Assembly: GCF_020360975.1 (NCBI RefSeq)
Contig: NW_025408678.1
Location: forward strand, 1,674,001 to 1,738,000
From: Hirsutella rhossiliensis
Lineage: Eukaryota > Ascomycota > Sordariomycetes > Hypocreales > Ophiocordycipitaceae
Reading direction: 5' to 3'
Length of the DNA: 64,000 bases
The stretch's first letter is position 1; each line of letters begins with the position of its first letter. The position numbers and the translations under genes were made by a program. The notes below the pieces were generated by a model. That model saw nothing but the letters and a program-made list of their open reading frames with translations, was not told the DNA's origin and did no database searches. Positions 34,973 through 45,330 of this stretch are shown piece by piece.

Positions 34973-35739
34973 TCACCGGCGGTAGAGCACAGATGATGCT
35001 AGGAACGCCAATCCGCTTACTGCTCCAAGCCACGGCATCCCCTGATTTGACGTCGGCTGCTCTGGCTGAGGCTGGTTAGAGTGCCGGTCAAAACGACGGA
35101 AACACTGTGTCTTCCTCCATATCGCCATAACCATAATCACGGTAGCCAAGTGAGACACCATTGGAGCAGCCCACCAGTATTCGACGCCAGATAGCCTGAA
35201 TTGCCAGACGGTCGCCCCAATAAAGGGAAGGTGGAAGACTAATGCTAGTCCAAAAATGTTGATTCTCGCCCGATTAACGGCGTGAGAAAAATAGGCGTCA
35301 ATCAAGGGATCGACAACTTGAATCAGCTATAAACCAATGAGTATATTGGGGAGATAACTAGGCGGGCCTAAATAAGGAGTACCTCGATGATGTCGACGCA
35401 TAACATGGTAACCCCTTTCCAGGCTGTGAAGAAGGGGTAGGCAAGGACGCTTGGCACGAGTGCATTTCTCGCACTGCCGAATAGAGCGGCGAATACCAGT
35501 CCGGTACCCGAGAGGAGACAGGCCGTGGAAATCAACGCCCAAGTTCGCCTACGCGAAGCTACTCGTGGCTTGACTCTGATCATCTAGTATAGATAAAGCG
35601 CCAGAAAGACCGCGGTCACGGCAAACACGACACAGGCCTCGGTGATCTCCTTGATGGTAATCTCATCCTGCATGTCGAAATGCGGCAACCTTGAACGGTG
35701 GAGAGAGCGGAATTCGGACTTAGAGTAATGAGAAGGCAT
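34973..35739 (-). pseudogene. Integral membrane protein gene, two exons, interrupted by one TAG
   Basis: Exon 1, 35,739-35,383; intron 35,382-35,327 (56 bases, donor GTACTC, acceptor TATAG); exon 2, 35,326-34,973. The joined frame gives about 236 positions, with the junction reading CVDIIELIQVVDPLIDAYF. Five hydrophobic segments are visible: ACVVFAVTAVFLALYLY, ALISTACLLSGTGLVFAALF, one near ALVPSVLAYPFF, IFGLALVFHLPFIGATVW and MVSHLATVIMVMAIW. Codon 52 is TAG (35,584-35,586), between two good coding stretches; CAG to TAG would be a RIP-type change. Translation could restart at the ATG directly after it (35,583), giving about 184 residues without the first helix. I do not recognise the family. 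Its position suggests a lost or reduced cluster gene. Confidence 0.65.
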
Positions 35740-36055
35740 ATAAACACTGGACTTGCCCCGAACGAGAGGTGATTTATAAAATATGCTGACACCCTCACCG
35801 GAGGTGGGGAGGGTGTAATACAGTCCGAAGGATGTATCTCTAGGGCATGATATTTTATATCAAAAAGTGTAGTTTTGCAGTGGTGCTCCGCGAAGCGATG
35901 CGTGTAATACCGTCATCACGAAAAGATAGGTTAGAATAGTGGCTAGTCAATTTGCTGTTATTTGCGCCGGTCCTACTCGCGGACTTTTATCAAAACACCT
36001 ACTGCTCTGTTAGGATTTGTAGAGCCTTAAGCGTGAATAAATAACATAATGGAAC
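35740..36055. other. Right edge of the normal-composition island
   Basis: No gene. Composition shifts from normal to RIP-type from about 36,000. By position the 3' terminus of the next Helitron relic should lie here or just beyond, but I could not identify a convincing hairpin. Confidence 0.5.
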
Positions 36056-36059
36056 TCCA

Positions 36060-39000
36060 CTTACTATTAGGTAGCTTTTTATAGTAGAGAGACGCCCGTT
36101 TAAATAGGGTATCGATCATTAACCTATCTAACATCTTAACCCGGGAGACCGCAATATAGCTAAGCCCTATCTAGAAGTCCCGTTTAGATAGATCCGTTAC
36201 TATCTTATCTACCGTGATGCTCTATGACTTATAAATAGTAATAGCATATAACGCTATAAGGGGGAACTGCGTTTGTGTATAAGCGGACGTCCTAAGAAAG
36301 AAGTCTCGCTTTACCGGCAGTATAGGTACTACCTTACGCCTATTATCCGCGGTTAGATATAATAGGCCGGTATACTTATCTATTACTATTATAATAATAT
36401 ATAGCGGGTTACGGTGCGTATTAGTGCTAGGGGCCTAACCGATATTATATACTATGCCTTAGGCTCTATTAACTAGGCTAGTAGGATGCTAGATGTTCTG
36501 CGTTAGTATAAGACGAGCACTAATATATATAGGAAACTAGCTAGCTAGGTTGCTAGCTTATTTAGACGTTGCCTTATTAGCACCGTTACTAATGTTCTTC
36601 GCTATAACTTAGATTGCTAGTCGCTTAAGACGAACGAGATGCTTATAGTTATACTCGTTAACACTAGCTTTCTTACTATAGATACGAAGGGCAGTAGCAA
36701 ACGTATCTACCTCGCGCTAGCTTAGCTTAGCCTATACACGCTAGCTTAGGAGTTTCTATAACTTAATAGATAGCTTTAGACGACGTAATTCTTTAAGCGT
36801 AAGACGAAAGCCGGCTTAGTTATCGCCCTATTACCGCTAGACCTTTTTTAGGAAGACAGTATAGCTAAACGCCCTATATATCGTCTAGCTAGAGACCTCT
36901 TATAGGTCTTTAAGCGGCCTATTAAAGTAGAGGGGTTTATTCGCAATCGGCGGGAGCTAGAAGAAGTCACTAACGAGGATAATGCTTATACCGCTAAAGA
37001 ATTCGGCTGCTTTAATAGGATAGACTTAGCGGAGGCGTTTATCGATCTACGAAAGTTAACGAAGGCCTAGTATACTTTTCTTATTAATTATAATATACCT
37101 AACGTCCCGTAGCTTCTTCTAAAGAGCATTAATATCTACTAGGGAGAGCTCTCTAAAAGCCCTATCTATAGGTAGCCGGAGTAGGGAGTGTAATATTATC
37201 CCTATAACCTGGTTGCTTATAACGCCCGTGGGTATAGCTCTCTATATTAGACTAGGCCGGTTACTAGCGAGCCTTTAAAGGTACGAAGATAAGACTTTAA
37301 TTAGATAGGACTTGCCTATCCCGCTACCACCGTCTATATAGAGTAGAATCTACTCCTCGCTGCCATATTAGAAATATCTAACGATTATATCGTATACTAT
37401 CCGCTACTCTAGGTTAAGCGTATCGTAGACCTTTAAAGGTAGGTCTTTAATATCTATATAGAGAGGATTCTACGTAATACGCTAGCGCTAATAATTACCC
37501 TAAACGATTACTAGATTAGCGTAGCGGCCGACGTAGGGTATCTAATCGTATTAGATATCGATATCCCGTCTACTAAGGAGATCTACTATCTCTTAGCTTA
37601 ATAGGTAGTCGGGAAGCTAGCGGGCAAGCTTAAGCTAATCCTCCTCGAGAAGGTTAGGCTCGTAAAATTCTTCCTCGAACTTACCTAGATCTAGCCGACG
37701 TTCTTTAGCGTTAGGTATACTATAGTAATTATTAGGATGCTAGTAGTTCGTATAATAGAATTCGGCGGTAGATACGTATAAGTTAAACTCGATACCGTTA
37801 ATCTTACGTAGTTTATTAGGATCGCGATATAAATAAGTAAGTATTAGCTTTACCCGATAAAAGTTATTATATTAGTAATACTATAGGTTCGACTTATACC
37901 GCGGAAAGTAGTATAGTACTCGAGGCTTAGCTTAATAACTCTAACGTGCTTACTTTCTCCTATCCCTCTTACTTATATTCTAGTTAGCTAGGAAGTTAAG
38001 GTAGGTAAGTTCTTTAGAAAGGGAAGGGTAGGAAAGATACTTCTTATATATCCTAATAACCTTAGCGTCGTTATTATAATTACCCTAGAGGCAAAGCGAC
38101 CGGCCCTATTGCTCGTAGGGACGGCAATCGACGGCTCTTATAACGCGGGTACCCTCCTAGAGCTCGTAGTTAAGCAATATATAGTAGATCTCTTGCCCTA
38201 AGAAGTCCCTCTTAGCGAGCAGCTTATTTATTAGCCGCGATATAAAGGAAAGAAGTAGGTTCTAATAGGAGACGTAGGGTAAGATTTACCGCCCTAAGCT
38301 CGTATAACTATTAGTCCGCTTCTCTATCTTACTATAATACTTAGCTGCGTAATTAATAACGGCTTAAAGGCTAGTATAAGGGGAGATATCGATGTTAGCT
38401 AACTAGCTAAGACTAAGACACCGGTTATAGTAGTTTATAAGGCTATTATTCCTAGCCGCCTTAAAGGAGAAATAGGACTGTCCTTAGCGTCGAACTACGT
38501 TAGCCGTATCTCTCGTATCCTAGGGGAAGAAAAAGCAGTAAGAAATCTCGTCTAAACCCTTCTTCTTTCGTAGGCAGTATATCTTACTATAATAGTAGCG
38601 TTAGTAGCGGTTTAGAATCTATAAGAGCTATTAGAACGTTAAGGGATACTATAGCGGATTTATAGCTAAGGGATTACCCTCTCCTTACTATTAGACTTAG
38701 GCTAGCTTAGGATTAAAGGCTATAACGTAGAAACTCTAAATACGGGCGAACTCCTAGCGTATATACTCCTTTTCTAAGTTAATACTAGGCGTACTATCTA
38801 TCTAGAATAGGCCGTAGTAATAGCTACTTCTACGACCCTACTACTTATACCTATTCTAAAAATTAGTAATATTAAATTTCTACTTAAGAACGATATCTCT
38901 AAATAAGCTAAACCGCCTATAGAAGTGCCACGCTATAATATATAGGTTGTCCCTAAGAAGTTTACTAGATATCCCTATTCGCTCTTACTTAGACACCTCC

Positions 39001-41040
39001 TACTAGTCTTAAAACTAAGGTAAATATTAATAGAGGCTCCTCTAGTATAAGTCTGCCGGGCTAAATATAATAAAAGCACTAGGGCAGCTAAGGTTATAGG
39101 CATAAGACTCGAGCTCTCGGCGCTTTCGGTACTAATATAGTTATATCCCGCGTAGCTATACTATCTAGCGGTTAATCGAGTTAAGCAACTACTAAGCTTC
39201 TATAGATTTAGGGTTCTAGAAAGCCTCTAGTAGATTATCTCGCGTTATTAGACCCTATATTTATTAGTGTTGCTTAACGAAGTAGCTGCTTTTCGCTCGT
39301 GCCTATACTCGTATTAGCGTATTAAAAACTATAAACCGGAAAGTAGGATAGCGGGCAAATCTACTATTATACTATCGAAGGGCGTGCTATATATAGTCCG
39401 TATACTTAATAGGCCGTAACCTTAGCTCGATAAAATTAGCTTAACTACAAGGAAATAGTATTAGAAAGGCTAGGGATAGGAGTGCCTATAACTAGTTAAA
39501 TTCGTTTATCGGTATCCTCTAAATATTTAGTATTTTAAGCTAATATTATATCGATTATCGTATAGGAAGCGGTTCGTCGCGCTCTTCGCTAAGAACTACG
39601 AATATAATACTTCTATCTCTATATCCTCTAGTAGTATATCTAGTACTATAGACTAATTAACCTTATCTAGCTTAATATCGTTAGTCTTAACGTTACCTAA
39701 ATTAGCTAAAAGAGGATCGGTAACTTCTATAGTAGTAACCTAATTAAGTATATCGCTATCTTCTAGTAGCACTAATATCCGGTTCTAGTAGATAGTAATA
39801 TCTCGGTAGCCCGGGTGGTTATTTAATAGGAAGTCTAGCTGCTACTAAAGGTAACGACGGTGTACGCGGAACTAGCGTCTAAATTAGCAGTTAAGGTAGA
39901 TATATTTACCTATATTTAGAGGACGTAGTAGGATAATATCTAATTTAGGGGGTAATAGGGGAAGTTAGCGATATACTTTACTAATATTGCGTAGAAAGTA
40001 TATAATATAGCTACGATATTTATATTGCTGCCCTTAAACCTATATAACGTTTATAAATATATAGACTAGAGTAATTAGTATCTCTTCTACTTTCGTTAAT
40101 TAGGGGAGGAACGTAGGGATTAAGCTAAAATCTAACTAATTTTCGGCTAAAAAGAACTAAGGCTTATCTTCCTTTTTATTCTTATCCTTAGCGATATAAC
40201 GCTTATAAATATAATCTTTTAATCCTATATTAAACTATATCTCCTAATAGCGAGTATAGTATTCTATTCGGTCGTTTTCTAGTTCCGTTTAGTATTTCTC
40301 TAGGAGCTCCTTATCTCTATTAGACAACGGGCAATACGATAGATCACCTATCTAGTTAGGGTCCGGAAGCTCGAAATCTTAACGTTCTATAATAGGATAT
40401 ATAATAGCCGCCTACCGCAGCGGCATAAGTTAGAGAGAGTGTCTTCCTCGGGCTAGTCTTAGCTAAATAGGATTTAATACCGGAGATTCGATCGGCGTTT
40501 TAAGTTATACGCATTTATAAGAAGCAATCGAGGGACCTAGTAGGGAAGTAATCGGCGCCGGCGCGTCTACTCCTATTAACGTAGCAATTAGTATTCCTAG
40601 TAGAATAGGCTCTTATAAGACAATTAGTATACCTAGTTATAAGTATAATAATAGTAAACCTTATCGACGTATTAGGGATAACTTAGCTTATTCTACCGTA
40701 CGCTTAGAGGCGAGTGCGGCTTACCGATTCCTATAGTTAAGATAGTTAGCCGTAAGTCTTCCCCGTATTATAAAAGACTTAATCTTCGAAATAAATTAAT
40801 CTACTAGCTTCTCCTACTTATACTCCCTATAAATATTCGTTAAAGGGATAGAATTAGCTATAAGTAGTTACGTTAGATTAAAGGGATTGTTTAAAGAGGA
40901 AGGATAAGGAGGGAAGGGACTACGCGTTAGTAGTATAGGTCGTTGGTAGGCTAATACTAAAGACCGCCCCCTAGCTTTAAGGCTTATACTAGACAGGGAT
41001 GCCGTCTAATCTACGTCGAGTAGAGACTCCGGTGGCTAAT
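36060..41040 (-). mobile_element. Second RIP-inactivated Helitron relic
   Basis: On the minus strand the far C-terminal PIF1 block lies at about 36,260-36,120: QFPLIALYAITIYKS, then DKIVTDLSKRDF, then GLSYIAVSRV. It matches the block at 21.4 kb in the younger Helitron. Near 37,590-37,545 it reads VDLLSRRDIDI, corresponding to DLLGRRDIDINYD there. The Helitron-like N part should fill about 38-40 kb. Stops replace Gln and Trp throughout. Borders are approximate. It is related to, but more degraded than, the nested copy at 16.2-21.9 kb. Confidence 0.8.
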
Positions 41041-41129
41041 AGGAGCGGAGCTTTAAGTTTTAAGTTATCGTCGTAATAGAAGTCCTTCGGACTAAATAAG
41101 GATGCGGGGATAACCACAGCCCGCTAGAG

Positions 41130-41370
41130 GAGCTCTTTAGAGATTAATAATTGCATTACTAGCCCCCGTTCTTTACTCTCTATTTCGTTGTAATTGTGCT
41201 CCTTATATACTGTCGATTAAGGGACGTCGTATGCGGCCGCAGCCTTGCGGGTACTTTCGAATTAGCCCTGCTAATAGGCCCTAACGGCGAGCAGGACCCG
41301 TTCTTCGCGTGGAACCGATTAGTCTGCCGTCGCCGTTATGCTCGGTTTATCTTACTATAAGTATAGGTCG
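41130..41370 (-). pseudogene. Transposase helix-turn-helix relic (pogo/Fot1-like)
   Basis: The minus strand translates as REERVLLAVRAYQQGQF (Q at two stops), then STRKAAAAYDVPQSTVYKE, the shape of the HTH at the start of pogo/Fot1-type Tc1-mariner transposases, followed by NEIESKERGLVMQLLI. It is less RIP-altered than its surroundings. No catalytic DDE domain was found next to it, so only the N-terminal part remains, or the rest is unrecognisable. Confidence 0.6.
41132..41199. repeat. 68-bp repeat, copy 1
   Basis: From GCTCTTTAGAGATTAATAAT to GTGC. It recurs in direct orientation, same length, at 43,724-43,791 with RIP-type differences. The two copies bracket the giant palindrome. Confidence 0.8.
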
Positions 41371-41478
41371 CGGCGGTAGGGAGTTTTTCTAACCGAGTAG
41401 GGGGTCTAACCGGGAAGGGGGTAGATTACGTTATCCTAGGCCCCTAGCGTATAATTTAATAATAATAAATTATATTAT

Positions 41479-41606
41479 ATAGCTAAGTAATAAACACTAA
41501 CGTTTAACTACCTATACTACGCCCTACTTTATTATTACTCGTAGAACTCGCACTACCTTTATAGGGCGTAGCACGGGTAGTGCTTACTTAGCTAGGTACG
41601 TCGCTA
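41479..41606. repeat. Short imperfect hairpin, MITE-like
   Basis: TAGCTAAGTAA... CTACGCCCT on the left is mirrored by AGGGCGTAG...TTACTTAGCTA on the right, giving arms of about 40 bases around a 40-base centre. Non-coding. A decayed miniature inverted-repeat element is the simplest reading. Confidence 0.5.
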
Positions 41607-41754
41607 ATTAAGCTATAAATATACGTAAATCCCTTTTCCCCTATCGCTATAGATTCTAAACTATAAGGGTATATTATAGGATAATATTAAAGGTTTTATT
41701 ATTATTAATTATAAAAGTAGGAGCCGTAAGAAGCTTAGTATAGAGACTACCGGT

Positions 41755-43467
41755 AGTTATTGCGGATATAACTAACCCTATTAACTATAGGGTAGCTAGA
41801 GCGAGTGCTAGGTAATACTTCGGCTATAGGTAGTAGAGGCGAAAATTTAGCACGGAATCTAAGGCCCTATCGTTCTATCTTAAGTAATCGATAGTTATAA
41901 AGAGCATTTTATTATTATAACTAAAGGAGGATTTAAGATTAAATATATAAAGAATAAGGTTATAAATAGCGTTAGACTATAATACTATTAAACGCGGGGT
42001 CTAGCTATAAGCTAGTGCCTATACGTAGTATTATAAACCCTAAAAAGTAAAAGACTAGTCGCTCGTAGACGCTACTAGCGTCTATTATATAGCTTACCGC
42101 TTAGCACCTAGGCTTACTATTTCCTTTTCTCCTTTCCCTTTAAATAGATACTTAAAAGAGTATCTATAATCGCCTATAACCCTAAGGCTAATACGCGATA
42201 CTTACCTAGAGCTTTATCGCTACCTACTTAATATATAAATATATATATATTTAGTAGGTATTAGGCTTTATAAGATAAGTGCTTATATTAGACTTATTCT
42301 TTTATTTTATAAGGCAGCCGCCTTACTTCTTAAGCTCTTAAGCTCGTTCCGAAAAGGTATTAGCGGGCCCTATAAGGGACTAGTCTCCTATCTAGAATCG
42401 ACCTATACTTTAATTTGATAATCGGTTAGGACCGTATAACTAATCCCGATCCCGACGTAATTCCCTTATAGGGACCGGTCTCCTATTACTAGCGACCGGC
42501 GACAGTTATCCGGTATAGTGCTAGTAACTATAGTAAACCGAGTTTTAAGGTACTAGTAATAATATCGTAGGCCGAGACTAGGATAATAGTAATAGTACTA
42601 GGGCGCTTACTAGTCGCTTAAAGATACCGGTAACCGCTAGGCTAAAGTTACTAGGACCCTTAAGGTGCCTATAACTACTATACTCTCGCTGCTAGTAGCG
42701 AGGAGCGCGCCTATATTTAGTTACTAGCAGCCGACTAGGTGACTGTTAGACCTAAGCGCTAAGGGTATTACGCGCGCTATTACGTATTATTAGTACTTTT
42801 ATCCTTTACGCGATAAAGCCTTATAAGAGACCGGTCCCCTATAGGGCCCGCTAATACCTTTTTAGAACGAGCTTAAGAGTATAAGAAGGCGGCTAGCTTA
42901 TAAAATAAAGGAATAAGCCTAATATAAGTACTTATCTTATACGCCTAACACCTACTTAATATATACGCGGTAGGTAGCGATAAAGCTATAGGTAGGTATC
43001 GTATAATAGCCTTAGGGTTATAGGCTATTATAGATACCCTTTTAGGTGTCTTTTTAAAGGGAAAGGAGGAAAGAGAAAAGTATAAGCGTAGGTGCTAAGT
43101 AGTAAGCTATATAGGCAATTAGGAGACTATTTTATAGGCGTTAGTAGCGGCTATATATAACTATTTTTTTGCTTTTTAGGGTTAAAGGTACTGCGTATAG
43201 GTACTAGCTATAGCTAGACCCCGCGTTTAATAGTATTATAGTCTAACGCTATTTATAACCTTATTTCTTTATATATTTAATCTTAAATCCTCCTTTAGTT
43301 ATAATAATAAAACGCTTTTTATAACTATTAATTACTTAAGATAGAATAATATAGCTATATATTCCGTGCTAAAATTTTCGCCTCTACTACCTATAGCTAA
43401 AGTATTACCTAGCACCCGCTCTAGCCGCCCTATAGTTAGTAGGGTTAGCTATAGCCCGTACTAACTT
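41755..43467. repeat. Giant palindrome: two ~640-bp inverted arms around a 430-bp centre
   Basis: The left arm 41,755-42,392 and right arm 42,822-43,467 are inverted copies. Examples are GTCTAGCTATA against TATAGCTAGAC, and the block AAAGGAGGATTTAAGATTAA against its complement at 43,283. Differences are mostly RIP-type. No coding frame remains. It could be a DNA transposon with very long terminal inverted repeats, a foldback element, or two copies of one element inserted head to head. The centre contains CGGTCTCCTA-type sequences that partly echo the inner arm ends. Confidence 0.85.
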
Positions 43468-43620
43468 TAACTAGCGTACTAGGGTCTATCTAAGCTATTA
43501 TTACCTAGTACGATATTAAGAAAATAAGATTTATATCTTATTCGGCGTCGATAATATAGGTAGATCGCCCTATTATATAATTATATATCTTAATATCGAC
43601 TATAAATCTAGGTTTATATT

Positions 43621-43713
43621 ACGTGCTAGCTAAAGTAGACCTCTAAGATATTTCGGAGGTAAGCGTTAGAAATAGGAGGATACTATTATATTAAAAGGAT
43701 CCTACCTCTTAAG
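43621..43713 (+). repeat. Second gypsy 3'-end fragment, RIP-altered
   Basis: 93 bases that match the complement of 33,481-33,573 at equal length, including CGGAGGTAAGCGT and TTAAAAGGATCC. It is the end of the same chromodomain gypsy family, heavily RIP-altered here and lightly there. Confidence 0.8.
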
Positions 43714-43723
43714 CGTTAAATAG

Positions 43724-43791
43724 GCTCTTTAGAGATTAATAATTATATTACTAGCCCCCGTTCTTTACTCTTTATTTCGTTATAATCGTGC
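43724..43791. repeat. 68-bp repeat, copy 2
   Basis: Direct-repeat partner of 41,132-41,199. It begins 10 bases after the gypsy tail and lacks the transposase HTH region that follows copy 1. Confidence 0.75.
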
Positions 43792-43992
43792 GCCTCTCGC
43801 TTACCCCGTAACCGTTATTATCGCTTTACTTACCTTCTTACTTTTTCTACTTCTTCCCGGCTACGGGATAGTGCCCGAATAGCCGATTTCTTTGCCTACC
43901 TTTATATATACTTTAGTTCCTAGCGCTACCGCCTACTTACGTCTTTTTCTCTCGCCTCTATCTTTATCTTATTTATCTCTTAAATCTTCGGT

Positions 43993-44233
43993 CTTCGTTC
44001 CTTAAGGCTCTTCGCGTAATCTATAAGGGGTTGCCTTACCTATACCTATAGGCTTATAGTAAGCGGTGACTAATATAGTAGGCGGTGGCCTATTATAGTA
44101 GCTAGTAACTAATATAGTAGGCGGTGACTAATATAGTAGGCGGTAACCTATTAAAGTAGGCGGTAACTATAGTAGGAGGCTTATAGGTAAGTTAACCCCT
44201 TATAGTTACGTAAAGAGCCCTAAGGAATAAAGA
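43993..44233. mobile_element. 241-bp foldback/MITE-like element with internal tandem repeats
   Basis: Inverted ends of about 55 bases: TTCGTTCCTTAAGGCTCTT...TATAAGGGGTT on the left, AACCCCTTATA...AAGAGCCCTAAGGAATAAAG on the right. Between 44,063 and 44,176 lie several units of ACTAATATAGTAGGCGGTG. The left tip carries the TTCGTTCCTTAAGGC motif seen elsewhere in the window. Confidence 0.65.
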
Positions 44234-44235
44234 TA

Positions 44236-44620
44236 GAGGTTAGAATAAAAAACTAAAAAGCAAGTAGTAGCGTTAGAAACTAAAGTATATAAGAATATAA
44301 GTAAAGAAAGGGGCTATTATTAAAAGAGATAGCTAGTCTCCTCTAAAGCTAGTCTCCTTTAATAGCTATTAAAAAAGTAAGAACGTAGCTAAAGCAGTGC
44401 TAGGCTATAGGTAATAAAAGAGGAAGGGAATATAAGGAAGGTATATAGGTAAGATTTCTAGAGAAAAGCAGCCGCTCTTTACCTTAGTTACCGATCTAGG
44501 CACTCGGCCTATAGCCTCGCGGTCGGCCTAGGCGGCTAGGCGGGAGGAGCGAGAAGGAAAGTAGACGGGATACGGCTACCTAGCTAGGGCGAGCGCTTCG
44601 TTAACGGCCGGTTATAGATA
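44236..44620. other. RIP-mutated, no recognisable gene
   Basis: Short RIP-altered stretch with a GC-richer patch at about 44,480-44,610. No feature identified. Confidence 0.45.
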
Positions 44621-44624
44621 GATA

Positions 44625-45330
44625 GATATACTAGTAGGAGAAGGAGGTATTAGTAATTAACGAGGTTAGTATATACGAAGCGCGAACGCTATACGCGGCT
44701 AATAAGCGGCTCTACCGGCTATAGGGGTCGCCTTAAGACTTTAGTAGGGTCCCGGCAGCGATCCTCTACGGCGACTTCTACTAGTTCCGGCCGGTATAAG
44801 TGCGATCGATCGCGCTGCTAAGCGTGGCTATGCCGTAGGGCGAAGATAGGGCGTTCGCGGCTAAGCAGCGGCGGTAGCACGATAAGGCGCACGCGCTATA
44901 GAGGAGGTTTACGACGGTTATTATACTAGATAAGCAGATACGGGCCGCCGGCGACCTAGAGCTATAGCGGCTGCTCGGTGGATCCGCCGGGGCAGGACCT
45001 ATTAGACCTAGACCTACTAAACTTAAGGTGCTATAGGGAGGGTAGGCGGATTTCGTAGGAGATAGGCCTAATAGTAATAACGCCGCTAATAGGAACTACT
45101 AGAAACTTTACCTAGAGGCGGCGCGCGACTTCCTCTCTAAGAATAAGTAGAAGGAGGGCGCGCTAATAGGGGAGGAGGCGGTGCTAGTACTAGGCTACGA
45201 CGATAATAGCGCGACCTTAGTGCCGGCCGTCCTTATCTTTATGCCTAGTATACTAGTCGTTATAAACTAGAATACGTATTAAGGGCTAAAGCTAGTAAAT
45301 AGGGCTAGGTATATAGTAGTAGACGTAAAG
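44625..45330 (+). pseudogene. Helitron PIF1 helicase fragment (third copy)
   Basis: Matches 7,870-8,600 and 10,220-10,920 in order. It starts at the Walker B-type block (EVSI with AR.LYAANKRLYRL), then ILYGDFYQFRPVQVRSIALLS, then the RRFTTVIILDKQIRAAGDLEL block. It keeps more C and G than the other two copies, so fewer codons are broken. It is a fragment only; both ends are lost. Confidence 0.8.

Noticed and set aside
36950..38400. Long, fairly open plus-strand reading through 37-38.4 kb, at first sight a coding relic
   Set aside because: The minus strand carries recognisable Helitron motifs over the same stretch. The plus frame is open because RIP on the other strand makes stops there and not here.
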